Shown here one piece after another: positions 51,890 to 63,806 of a stretch of 64,000 nt of DNA (positions are counted from its first letter, which is position 1; every line of letters begins with the position of its first letter). The position numbers and the translations under genes were made by a program. The stretch lies in the NCBI GenBank assembly GCA_008921705.1, contig VFFE01007017.1, positions 131,444 through 195,443 on the forward strand, given 5' to 3'. The DNA comes from Burhinus oedicnemus (lineage: Eukaryota > Chordata > Aves > Charadriiformes > Burhinidae). The notes beneath the pieces are model-generated. The model was not told the origin of the DNA. It ran no database searches and saw nothing but the letters and a program-made list of their open reading frames with translations.

Positions 51890-52531
51890 TGTCCTGGTTT
51901 GAGTGACACAGGACTAATTTCTTTCCTACTGCTAGGGAAAACTGCACTTTTAGAAGACTCTAGTGTCTGAATTTGTGAAAATACTTACTTTATAGCCAGC
52001 TATGGTGTGTGGGTTTCAAGGTCTCAGTGTTTTCAAGCTCGCCAGGTGCAGGGATGAGGTGGAGCGAGACCCAGGCACTTGACCCAAGCTGGCCAACAGG
52101 ATTATTTCATACCATGAACGTCACATTCAATATAAATTAGAAAATTTGCTGAGGAGGGGGGGCTCTCCCTTGATGGCAGTGCTCCAGAGAACTTCTTGCC
52201 TCGATGCCAGGCCCCCGAGCCCTTCCCTTCCTCCCAAAGCCGTAGCGCTCACAGTGTCCAACATTTGCTGTCAACTGCTGGGAGTGCACGACTTCCTACT
52301 GATATAGTTGGCTGAGTATAATCCTTGTATATTTTATAGTGGTATCGGGATCACTGTTTGTTCTTTAGTGTTATTACTGTTACTTATTTAGTCTTATTCT
52401 ATTAAATCTGTTTATATTTCAGCCCCTGGGTTTCATTCTTTTCTTCACGATTCCCCTTCCTGGGTGGGGAGGGGTCATAGAATAATTGTCTAAACAACAA
52501 TAAATTGTTGTGGGTTTCTCAAACCGCAACA
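51890..52531 (+). mobile_element. Solo LTR of the same ERVL-like family, plus orientation
   Basis: It starts TGTCCTGGTTTGAG and ends CTCAAACCGCAACA, flanked by the perfect 5-bp duplication GACAC at 51885-51889 and 52532-52536. ATTAAA at 52401-52406 is a likely polyadenylation signal inside the LTR. It is about 30 bases shorter than the copy at 23162-23833, mainly because it lacks most of the 54-bp block found there. No internal viral sequence adjoins it. Confidence 0.92.
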
Positions 52532-52536
52532 GACAC
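52532..52536. repeat. Target-site duplication GACAC, right
   Basis: Immediately right of the LTR's CA; identical to 51885-51889. Confidence 0.88.
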
Positions 52537-54475
52537 TCATGCCAGCACCTGAGAATCTGCTGTGTTTTGTGTGCATGAGGTTAGAGCCAGGGTGTTGCGG
52601 AGAGGCTGTGGACACTGGAAGGAGAACCAGGGCGGTGCAGGTATGAGATAGCGTACCAGCTCCAACCCCTCGTGGAAAACCAGGCTGGGCTCGGAGGCCA
52701 GGAGGCAGCCACCGCGCGCTCCAGCACAGCCTCGTCTGCACCAGGAGCAGCAGGATGCTCGAGGAGGTAAACCCCAGCACATGTAACAAGCTCTGAGAAA
52801 GGTGTTTCCAAAGCTGGACACGCACAGGCAGTAGAGAAGGACTGTCAAATATGCAGCACTGTTTATTCAGCAATATAAAAGGAGGATCCAGAGGTGTTTT
52901 GGTTTATCTTGACTGCCTTGCACTCTAGGTACATTTTAAAACCAAGTTCATTTATATAACCTTGCAGTTATGATTGTGTGCACACATAATCCAACGTAAC
53001 TGGTTGCTTCAGGAACTTCTCTTTCCATGTAATCTGCTCTGAGAACTAGAAGGAACCTGCAGATGGTTTGAGCTCAAAATCTTTTTACGTCAGCTTAAGT
53101 TGCCTTCCAAACACTTGGGCAAACACAACCATCAGTGATTTTTAGAAATGTCTATCTGCCATCTAAAATGTAAATTTGCTGCTAAGGGCACTGCGTATAA
53201 GTAAATCACATTTTAAACGTCAAATCCATTTTATTTGCTGAGGCTTTGGGCATATTTTAATACTGCAATGCTAGCATTTTAAGTGTATTTTTGTGAGGCC
53301 TCTAGAGCGCTGTCGCAGATAGGCACCATATAAATAACATTTATTGTTATTATCATTGTATGTCGTATTCACTCTGTTTTGCTACCATTAATAAACCATT
53401 CAGGCAATGTTGTTGTAATGTATAATATTAGCAGCAGCCTCCTTTGGGAGACATATAACTGGGTACTTAATATTCTAGCTGTTTCCTGGGCCATCTCTCC
53501 ACAGGCACAGACGCTACAGCGTGTTCAAAGTTCAATATAAAAAAAATGGGCAGGCTATGCAAAGATCATAGCATCTTGCAACACGCCTCACAGTAACTCA
53601 CACCGTGGCTGTTGCTGTCAAAATTCTGCTACACCAGATAATAGTAAATTAGTGAAATTGCCTGTAATTCGGGGAATGCTTTTTTGCTTCTTTTAAATTT
53701 GTCAATGCTCAAAAAAAAAATGCATTCACTAAATTCATCCCCCTCCTCCTCAGTCTTCCAGGTAAGGCTGTTGCCCTGCAGCCCACTTGTAGGGCTGCCT
53801 AAATTACAGAAAAGACTGGCACTAAGGAAAAGCAAACCGCGATGCCCAGGGTTGTTTGAGGGCTATATTAATTTGTGCTGAGGATCTGAGCCTTATGAAA
53901 TACCCTCCTTAATGGCTTGCAAAGCAAAATCACTGTGACCTTTTCTCTTAATAAACAGTATACAAAAACCAACCATGCTTAAAATTGCACTCTTAAAACA
54001 CACAAAAACAAATGTTTTTGGATAATGATGCTGTTGTGAATATGGAAGAAAGAGCAAACTACGTAGGTGTGAAAGCACTGTTGGATTAGCAGGTGGCTTT
54101 GCCAGCCAGGGAGGGAAGATGGGGGAAGCATCCTCGCTGCAGGGTGCTCACACCACATAGCCACCCAAATGCTTTGTTGGTTCACAAGGCAAAACACACC
54201 AGCTGGCAGATGCCCCTGAAGGGCACTGCTGGCCAGGCAGGGGAGGCTGCTGTCAGTGCTTGGCCCCGTAAGGTCAGTCCTGGCTGCACCCACACGCCTG
54301 CCTGGCCAGTCTCCATGAGTTTTCTTCCTCTAGTGTTGTACACCCTTTTTTGTGTTGCTGTTTTCCCTCTTGGATGCTGTCTTTTAACAGCCCTGCCTCT
54401 GTTTGTGATGTATTCACCTTTCCTGTCCCTCTGCGGATTTTCTCACAGTTCTTCCTAGGCACCCTGATTCATGGC
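52537..54475. other. Intergenic, GC-rich start then AT-rich
   Basis: The first 270 bases after the LTR are GC-rich with a CpG cluster (CCACCGCGCGCTCC near 52710); the rest is AT-rich. Overlapping minus-strand frames in the GC-rich part have no known domain and are explained by low stop-codon frequency. Confidence 0.45.
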
Positions 54476-54615
54476 GATGAGGCTGGGACATATTGGACCT
54501 GGCCCATGGGCCTCGGGACACTGAAAGCTAACATCAGGAGGAGAGGAAAGCGCTCATGCCGAGCAGCCTGAGCACCAACAGGCATCCAGGTAAGAACACA
54601 AGCCTGTAGCTCCAT
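54476..54615 (+). repeat. Inverted repeat, left arm, unclassified family
   Basis: It pairs with the reverse complement of 55358-55491, with about a dozen mismatches and two small gaps by eye. It includes the palindrome GGCCCATGGGCC and, near its end, CATCCAGGTAAGAACAC, a strong match to a 5' splice site. Homology stops at GCTCCAT. Confidence 0.85.
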
Positions 54616-55357
54616 CACCTTTTAGCTCTAGACTCACTTTCCTTTCCTTGTTGCCTGTCCTGCTCTTACTTTTTTCCCCTCTGGGAAATAAAACCTTGCT
54701 GACATCAGTCATCAATAACATGCAAAAAGCCAGCACAAACTGTTGGTTTGGAGGGCCCCTGTGCTGCGACCCCCACCCCTCCTGCCAGCCTGGGGAAGTC
54801 TCACGGGGGCTCTGCTGCCCATATGGCCAACTCACAGTACAGATGCAGCTGGTGTCCCGCAACTGAGACACCTTCTTGAAGGTACGAGTGCACTACCACC
54901 TCCTTCCCAATGCCATTGGCAGAGCCCTATGGTCTTTCCAGCAACTGATGTTTTTTTCCAGTGTTTCCTTCCTCACTCATTCCATATAAAGCTTTAGATG
55001 TAATTGCATACCCATGCATTACTTGTTTAATGGCCTCTCTGAGACTTATTCTTCCATCTCTTTGAAGGTAAACTGTTCACTTTTCCGTCTAATGATGTGA
55101 TCATTATCTTAGTCTGTATTAGACCATGTAAAAATCCTTCCAACCCTGCTTAGCCAGGGAGGAATGTTTCCTTGCCTTTTATTGGTGGGAAACTGCATTT
55201 CAGGGCAGGCTGACTCATAGGTTTTCCACCTGTACACAGGATGGAAGGGCAGGGGGGGTAGGAAGCAAATCCTCCTCAAGGTCTAGTCCAGTGCCCTGTT
55301 TCTTACACAGAGGATGCCATCTGTGGAGGAATCTAAGTAATGGGCACCAAAAAAAAA
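54616..55357. other. Spacer between inverted-repeat arms
   Basis: 742 bases with no recognised gene. The part near 55240-55340 (for example GGTCTAGTCCAGTGCCCTGT) faintly resembles an old CR1-type repeat, but too weakly to call. Confidence 0.5.
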
Positions 55358-55491
55358 ATGGAGCCACAGGCTTGTGTTCTTACCTGGATGTCTGTTGGTG
55401 CTCAGGCTGCTCAGCATGAGCCCTCTCCTCTCCTCCTGATGTTAGCTGCCAGTGTGCTGAGGCCCATGGGCCAGGTCCAAAACCAGCCATC
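55358..55491 (-). repeat. Inverted repeat, right arm
   Basis: Reverse-complement partner of 54476-54615. Read on the minus strand it carries the same splice-donor-like CCAGGTAAGAACACAAG. It is preceded on the plus strand by a run of A, which on the minus strand is a poly-T just after the homology ends. Confidence 0.85.
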
Positions 55492-57329
55492 TGAGACTGA
55501 AAGGATTAAACTTGGTGAAATGATCTTGTAAATGTGCTTCATGGTTTTCTTACATTCCTTTCACTGCATGACTGCTATTGGTAGCCACCTGCCTCTTGAA
55601 AACACAAATAACCAGCAGACCAACCCATGCCAATCCACCATTCCCTGCCATGGGTTCAGCTGAATGCAGTCATGTCACCTCATGAAATGTTTGCAGCCAG
55701 ACAATGATGCCATTTTGACCAGTGGTCAGAAGTGTGGTGAAAGTCTTTGGGGTTAATGCTCTAAATGTTCCTGCACATTTGCAGGGCAGTTAGTGCTAAC
55801 ACCCCCCCCCCCCAGATAAATTGATTTTAAAAAGAAGAAACTTAAAGAAATTAAAATAGAGAACGATAACTGAATTGTATACAAGATATAATTAAGTTCC
55901 AAAAGCAGTCCTGGATTTCTTCATAAAGATTATATGAGAGAGGAATGCAGGATTTTAAGGATCATGGACGTCACTGTGTCAGCTCTCACAGAAATTGGCA
56001 ACCATTTAATAGACACCACGTCCAGAAAGGTATTGTAAGAGTAACACTGTCCCCATTCATGACCACTGCATGGATGTTGTGCAGAAAATAAATGTCTGTG
56101 TTTCTCAGGGATTCCCTGTGTGTCAGATCTGCCAGCATGGAAGATGCTGTGCTGGTGTTATGGGTCAGATGTATAGTATCATCTTTATTCCAAAGGAAGA
56201 CAGGAAATGTTACAATATTGGAATAAGACCCTTGGCTTAAAATGTTAAGACTGCTGGAATATCACAAGCAGTCAGGGTGACACTCTATCCCACTGAACTA
56301 CACATGGGAAGAGAGATGACATATCCCTTTTCAGTGTCTGTGTGCTGGCTGTTACATCCTTTCAGACCCTCGCTGACCCAGGCTGTCACTTGTAGAAATC
56401 CCAGGGTAGCGTGTAGGCCTCGCGTTGTTCTTTGTGCTTATTACTTTATTTCAGCCCTTTCTTTTGCAATTTTTGGATTGACATGTGGCTCTGGTGGTGA
56501 TGTGTAGTGTCATAAATAGACACCCTACATGCAGACAGTTAGTAGCCTGGGAAATCAGGGAGTGAGCTGTTGCCCTTGACTCCTCCCCGCTTTGCCCTAG
56601 GCTGTAAAGCTTAGAGAAAATGGTGCAAGTCCTAATAAGTGAAGTTATTTATCTATTTCATTATGTGTAAGAATATTATGTACAATCCATCTTATTTTTT
56701 CTTTAAAGATCTTTAAACAGAGTATCTGAATGGTAGCATTTCATCAACATCTGTTTTAGATCTTTATGCAAAACGTTTGCAGGGTGAATCTGGCTTCCTG
56801 AAAAAATACAGTGCTCCAGGCTCTGATGGGCCCCTTCCTGAAAGCCCTTCAAGGGACACTGAACTTCCCTGGAACTCTTTGCTGGCCTTTTTGGAAGCTG
56901 TAAGCTAATTACCCATTGCTTCATAACAGCAATTGGGCCATGCATTCTCCCAGGAGTGGGGAAAAATGCAATGGGGGGGCGCAGCTAGAGGAGGGTAGAG
57001 ATGGGGAGAAAAGACTAGTGAAAACAGCTCATCAAAGTCCACTCTTGGCCGCTACCTGTTGATAGTGAAGAGAAGATGAATCACCAGCTTAGGTCTGTGA
57101 CAGGTTTCCTGAGATGAGAAAAAAGGGACCCGGTAAATGCATGCAGCCTTCTCCCATCATCCCTTTAATAACCTGTAATATCGTAGCAGGATATTTTTGT
57201 CACACCGAATCTGATTGATGGTCTTGGCTATAAGACATTACAAGTGTAGAGTAAATTGACCGAACACCTAAACATACAAATTATTAAAAGGAGGAGGGAG
57301 CGGGCTCGGGCCTCCTGGGGAAAGCAGGC

Positions 57330-57800
57330 AGGCTTTAGTTAAGATGATCCCATTTCCAAGTGCAATTTATAGTCTATTGACTTGCAGCAGTGTCTTTTCA
57401 GATGTGAGGAAATTGTCATACATTGCAAATGAGAAGCTGTTTTGACATCAGGATCGCAGAGAGTGCCAGGAAGAAATGATATCAATGCCTGGTCTGTTAA
57501 GGTTAAATGAAGTTGCATTGTTGCCAGCAGATAGGCATTCATTTCCTTTTCTTCCCTGCCTGTCCCTGTGTACAATTACTGTGATTAGGATGAGTAACAA
57601 TGTGCTTCTGACACCCATTGTATTGACAGCTCGCCTAGTTTTTTCCACTCAAGTGGCACTAGTCATTACTTAAACACTTGGGTATTTTGACAGGGAAGAT
57701 CCATGCCTGCCAGTCAAGTGTATCAATGACAAGGCGGCCTTAGCCCCTGGACACGTACCGCTGAATTAAAGCAGTCAAAGCCATCGCTGCTGGAATATGA
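57330..57800. promoter_or_regulatory. Candidate conserved non-coding element
   Basis: A repeat-free stretch of balanced composition, with short palindromic and TAAT/CAAT-type motifs. Its enhancer-like character is judged by texture alone. Confidence 0.28.
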
Positions 57801-58722
57801 TGAACCTTGTTAGAAACGGGGCTCTGGCAAGCCCGTAGATGCACAGATGCACTTGGTCCACTCTTCCTGTCTTTTCCCCATATTACTGCAGTTCATGTGC
57901 TCGTTTTTTCCCACGTTGTGATCTTTTGGAGGAAAACATGATTGCAAAGTAAATTATCACAGAGGAGAAAGGAGTTGAAATGGTTGTGGGCTTTTACATT
58001 AGGGGATAGTTTTAGTGCAGACTATCCTGGAAAAGAACATCAGTTAGCATAGGTGGGTCAGCCTGAGGTTTGAACAGGCTAATGAAATGGGAAGGTGCCT
58101 TGATTTATTGCTGTGTACAACTATGGAAGTTTTAGTGTTAGTGGCTATTGTTTACTTCCTGCAGGCTGCATTTTAATAGCTGTAGTACTTGGACCTGCTC
58201 TTGAAGGAATAAGAGTGCAGAAGAGCTGCATTTCATCCGTATGCCACACAGCTCCCATCATGTTAATGGTGTACTTTTAGCAGTGGCAAGCAAGCCTTCA
58301 TCGAGCATTGAGGGCTACTTCCTCATTGAGGACTGTGCCCCTTTACTAGAAAGGGGCAGTCTTGCATATCTAGATACTGTCAAAGAAATGATAATGTGGG
58401 CTCGTGCGAGTAGAGGGATGTACATGTGAGACCAGAAGTCAGCCAGTTGGCTCTTGATGAAACTTTGCAAAGAAATCCAACAACTTACTGGCTGACGTCA
58501 CACCTAGCACCTTTCCTTTGGTTTGGCAGGCAGTCTTAAGTTCTCTCTGAATGCCTGGAGAAGGCAGCTACCCTGAAAGGGCAGTGGGGTGAATATACAT
58601 ACTAGAGCCCTGGGCAAAAGCACTCTTGAAATAATAAATTCCGCAGCCTGAACGTATCAAGTCGGAGAAGAGACAGAGTTTTTGTCATTGTGACCTAAGT
58701 TATGGTATATATCAGAAGCTTT

Positions 58723-58775
58723 ACATATGGTAGATGATGTAACTACAGGTGGCTGATACATTGCATACCATATGT
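58723..58775 (+). other. Small inverted repeat able to form a hairpin
   Basis: ACATATGGTA at 58723-58732 is the exact complement of TACCATATGT at 58766-58775, with ATGTA/TACAT pairing inside and a loop of about 15 bases. It is short for a microRNA precursor. Confidence 0.35.
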
Positions 58776-60744
58776 GGCATTTGTTATATATGTTGGATTC
58801 TACACACTAACTTCCTCTATTGTGTGCCCTGAGATCTTTTTCCAAATTACATCTTTTGTATGTTTCAAAAGCAAATATATACACCAAGGTTCCTTGATTA
58901 TTATTTTTTAATTTATTTTTTTACTGTTAGGAGGCTTTGATAGTTTGGGTTCAATATAGAGAAAAACTTGGTAGGAATAAAAAAATAGCTTTGTGCAGAA
59001 GGATTCTGAAAACTGAAAAAATATTTGTGCTGAAGGTGAAAGGATGAAAAGGAAAAGCACACATAGAACAGGAAAATAAAAAGTACCAGCTGTGAGTTTT
59101 TACCAGGTCTCATTCCAATGTCTTTGAATACTTGAATAAGTGCTGGGTGCACATCCAGTTGCTGAAGTATTATTGTGTTTTCAAAGACCTTTAGGGCTTT
59201 GCAGTTGTCCTTGTTTATGTGAACATATAAGCGTGTGCACATGCACGCAAAGAATTTGACAGGTTATTCTCAGAGCTACTAAACTAGTACTCTGCAGCGT
59301 TGCTGCATTTTCATAATCTGCTCCACTCCCATCCCCCCTTGGTGCTGGATGGTAATAATAACGAAAATGGTTTGCAGATTTCTATTGGAATCAGAAAGGA
59401 GTCTAAGCTTTACTGGAAAATCAATTATGTAGTAGGCAAAGTACCCCATAATGTTCAGCAAAAAAATATGCTAACATCCAGGTCAGTACATTGGAAAACA
59501 CATTTATCATGATTTCCATGATAGCCTCAGCCTAGGGCATCACAAGAGCAACCTCTGAACTTTCTTGAACCAAATAGTCAAATGGACAACTCTGCCTACT
59601 TGGCGTTTTAAAAATTTGCTTCTCTTCTGAGCCTTGAGTTGGATGCTTCAGTCTCCCCAAAGAGGTTTTAACAAACATTTCCTGTAGAGGAGATTTTTTT
59701 GTTTCCTCACTTGTTTCTCTGACTCAGCTCTAAAAAGGGTCCCCAAACTTCTTTTGCCAGTGATTTGCCTCAGGAAATATAGACTATTAAATGTAGTTAA
59801 ATGTGCAAAGCCTTAAATGTATATACGATCAAATTACAGCTTCTGGCAGTCACATGGGTTTCCTTTAAATCCTTGCTTCTTTACTTAGCTTGGTGTTTCG
59901 CATTTCTATTACAGATTATCAAGGAGAAGCTAGTTATGGTCTCGGCAGTGTTATGCTAGGTGATGTACAAATACAAGGCTAGAGATAGTTAGAGACAGTC
60001 CTTTCACTGAGCTATTTACAACCCAGCAAATATGTGTGTACACCCAAGCAAGTGGTTGTGCAGTGATTGTGCGAGAGAGCTATAAATGGCGGCACATCAA
60101 TCAAAACTAACCTTACCTTTGCCCTTCTGGCACTCCCGAGAGCTAACAGCTCTGCCGCAGCCTTGGGACTTGGAATGCAAAGCAAATTTCCAAATGAAAA
60201 AACAGCAAAGCTCTTGTAGAGCTGTCCATGAGGAAGATGTATCACAACATGCAATATGGTGCATAGAACAGGTTAAATAGCCAAGGTTACCTCCTCTGGT
60301 GAAACAAACCTCTGCACTCCTCTTCCTCTGAACATGGCCTACTGAAAAGAGACCCGGGGTTTCACCTAGCTGCCTGTGTCCCAGGGTATATCCAGTCATC
60401 CTGACGTGTATCCGTTACCCACTTGTCTTTTTCTGCATAGATTGTAAGCAGAAATTGTCTTTGCTAAGTAGCTATACAGTTTCCAGTAGAATATCTGAAA
60501 TAAACTAGGGGGAGCATTTGCATCCAAATTTGAGTGGTTTTTTCTCTCAACTTTAAGATAAAGTGTTAACGTTGTTAGGCCTTGCTAGAATTTATTCATA
60601 GTGTAATTCCTCTACATAAAACAGGCACAGTACTGGGACACAGGTGCACCTGCAGACTCCTTCACTAAAAAGGGCAGAGGATTTCCTCCTTTTGCTGCTA
60701 TGATTTTTACCCCAGCTACATTCCTGAACTGACCGGGGAAATTG

Positions 60745-61180
60745 TAGAAAAACAGGGCAGAAGGGACCATTGAAAGCAGTCTGGCACATTCCTCTGCCCC
60801 AAGCAGGCTCAGTGATATTTCTGTCATTCCTGACAGATGTCTGTTCAGTTGGTGTTTAAAGATATCCCTTTCTGGAGGCTTCACAGCCTGTCCAGGTGAT
60901 CTGTTGGAGGGTTTCATCATCTTTCCGATTAGAAGGCACTTTCATGTCTAACCTTTTTTTCTCTCCCCACAGTTTATGGCCATTCTTTCTTGGCTTATCC
61001 ACTGTGAATGTGGAGAACAAGTTGTTCCTTTCCTGTTTACAGCAAAATTCTAATGTATTTTATGACTGTTAGGTCCCACATCCAGTTTAGCCTCCTCAGG
61101 CTGAACAACCCCAACTCTCTTGCAGTTGATGGCTTTCTCTCTATCATCTCTGTATGTACCTTGTGAGGCTTATTGATTCA
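60745..61180 (-). mobile_element. Old, diverged CR1 LINE fragment, minus orientation
   Basis: Order and spacing match the minus strand of CR1-type 3' regions: GGCAGAAGGGACC, then a segment like TTCACAGCCTGTCCAGGTG, then ATGTCTAACC, GTTTATGGCCATTCTTTCTT and finally CCTCAGGCTGAACAACCCCA. Frames are broken and divergence is much higher than in the other two copies, pointing to an ancient insertion. Confidence 0.72.
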
Positions 61181-63806
61181 TCCATGTGATAGTCTTTTCT
61201 GCAACGATAAAATTGGTTTGATAGTATATTTTTATCCACTTTTAATGATGTTTAAACATGCAGAGGATACAGTGTATCTCTTTCCATAGTCGGAAAAGCC
61301 AGTCTTGCCAGCTCTCAATAAAGAACAGAGCTTAGCATAGCCTCATCAATGTGCTGATGTGTTTGGCTAGTGGAATCTTTTGACTTTGTTCTCATTGAAA
61401 GATGGAGACAGAGTATGCATGGATGAAATGAAAATACCTCAGATCTCGTATTACTAATTGTGATCTTGAGAACATTCTGTAGCTGGGGGGGGGGGGGGGA
61501 AGGATTTGATGGAAGTCTATACATTTTTCTTTTATTTGTGACCTAGAATGGACTATTTCCTGTCCTGCCAGTGAAAGAAAACAGCATCAGTCCTAAAAAG
61601 ACGATCTACTTTAAATCACTTTGTAATGAATTTCTGTGTGTGGGGGGAATGGTGTTATTAAAATGTTGCTGCTGGTGGTGTTTCTCTTGGACAGATGGGG
61701 TGGTTAACACACTTACCCAAAAGTGGGCCTAAGGCTTAGCATGCTCAGGGGAAAATGAGAAGAGAAAGGTCCATCTGTCTTTGCTTTTTGCTTTTCAGTA
61801 AAAAGATGATCTCTGTTCAAAATTTATTTTAAGTGTTGGAAGAAACAACAGCATAGCACTTTGTATTGGTGTGAGATGCCTGAAAGGTGACACTCACAGG
61901 TGTAATGCACTTGCCATAAGACAAGCTAACCATGGGCGAGAGGAGATCAGGCTCATAAAATATGCCATACTTTCTTGATATGTACTAAGAACACAGCTGT
62001 AAGGGACAGCCTTGACCTTATAGTCAAAGCTTATCTAAGGACATCCTTCACCATGCTTTGAAGCTTGAAAAGAAAGCTGAGCAACATGAATGAGTGAGAA
62101 ATCTGGGTGGATTTTTTTGCATGACAGTGTTGAGTTCTGGGTGAGAAGTGCAGAGATGTCTTGCTGAATTTAAACCGTGGAGGTGATGCTACTAGGACCT
62201 ATTACGAAATCTATTTATTTTTAATCTTGCAGCTTCTCATAGGGAGATAATTTTTTGTGTTTTATTGTAGTGCACTGCCCTTCAAATCTATCCAGACAGG
62301 TTTTGATGTCTTACACTCCGAAATGTTATAATTCTCACATTGATTTGGTTGCTGATATACTAAGTCCTGTCAAAAACTAGTAATGAGCTGTGTTCATTGC
62401 TCTCTTTTATATGATTGTATAAAATGTGATTCTTTTTTCAGCTCATATGTTGAGCTAAGACTTAAATCCTTCCCTGCTGGTCTGAAGGCAGAATGGATAC
62501 ATATTTTTTTTTATAGTCAAGTTAAGTACCAGCCAGGTCTTTAGATTCTGCAGCCACCTTTGACTGATAGAGTTATTTCCCAGACAGCCAGTAAACAAAG
62601 CTGCCTGGTAACACCCAAGGGACATGAGCACTTTTAAGCATTCTTTACATGTCTAGGAAAAAGCTTGACTGTAGCAGTCAACAGTCTTGGGGGAAATGCT
62701 AAGCATGGATATCTTCATTACTTTTCAATTAAGCAGCAAGCTTATGGATTACAGGAAAACCTTGAGGGAGAAGTTGAGCTCTGAATGTAGCTCTCAGGGA
62801 TCACATTGGGGAGATTTTATCCCTAGAACAGTATACATTTTGGGAAAGGATCCCAAAGATGTGATTTATTGTCTGGAAGGTGCAGGGTGGTGAGAAATGC
62901 CTTGAGAATTAATTTTATGTGACATTCTGCTGACTGATAGGAACAGGAGAAGCAGAGAAACCAACTCCCAGAATTGCTGGTTGTTATATTTTCTCTTACC
63001 ACGAAAAAGTCAGTACTTACTTTGAGTTTGTGGTCCCACTAACTCATGTTCTACTACTATCTCCAGGTTTCTTAGTACCCAATATAATTTCATGGGTTTT
63101 AGAAACCTTTCAGCTTCCCATCCTCCTTGAAGAGCAATTCCTTCAGGGATGTGTGGCATTACAGTGGCAAGATTTCCAGAAACAAGGCTGGATCTCCAAA
63201 TAGTTGTGGGGTGCCTCCCAGTAAAGCTGGAATCTGACAATGCTCTGAGTTGGTTAGGGAGAATGATCTCTCATGGGGAAGTATTTGCTGTAACATCATT
63301 GTTTGTGGAAGGAGAGCAGGAAGAATGCCTCTGAACCCCAGTGTGGTCATTGCAAGGTATAGACGTTGGGGGTTTTTTGGGAGCCCCATCCATAACGATT
63401 GGCTTTTGAGGACATCCTCCAAGTATTGGTGCAACCACAGCAAGAATAAAGTGGCGTCTCATAGAAAGCACTGAGAAAGATACATTCAGGCTGTCTAACC
63501 ACCACTGAGCTGTTACCAAGACCTGATAACCACCTGGAAGCCAATCTGACTATTTTCCTGTAAAGTCACTGTTGCAACAGTTTGGGAAAGAGGTCCGTGG
63601 GTGATGCAGCTGTCTGCCTGTCCTTTCCCACCGAGACAGAGGGAATGCTGACTAGAATAGTAGAGGTGGGTTGTAATGGCCACAGAGGCAAGACCAACAG
63701 ATTCATTATCCTGTTTTGTTCTAGCATGATTCCTCTAGCTTGTAGATGTTATTGGAATAAAGGTTTATATCATCTCTGTCAGTTTGCAGTACCCGATTTA
63801 GACAAT
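61181..63806. other. Intergenic, nothing recognised
   Basis: No gene or repeat family identified apart from a run of 15 G at 61485-61499. Confidence 0.5.
61485..61499. repeat. Poly-G run (15 G)
   Basis: A homopolymer of 15 G. Length is prone to sequencing error. Confidence 0.95.

Larger units (their letters stand above)
55492..60744. other. Intergenic, nothing recognised outside listed sites
   Basis: It contains a run of 12 C at 55802-55813 and the candidate elements listed separately. No host exon or RNA gene identified. Confidence 0.5.

Noticed and set aside
52490..52873. Three overlapping minus-strand frames of 76-127 residues
   Set aside because: GC-rich sequence has few stop codons; frames overlap each other and part of the LTR, with no domain.
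55240..55340. Possible very old CR1 or SINE fragment
   Set aside because: Only a short CTAGTCCAGTGCCCTGT-like segment is suggestive; not enough to call.
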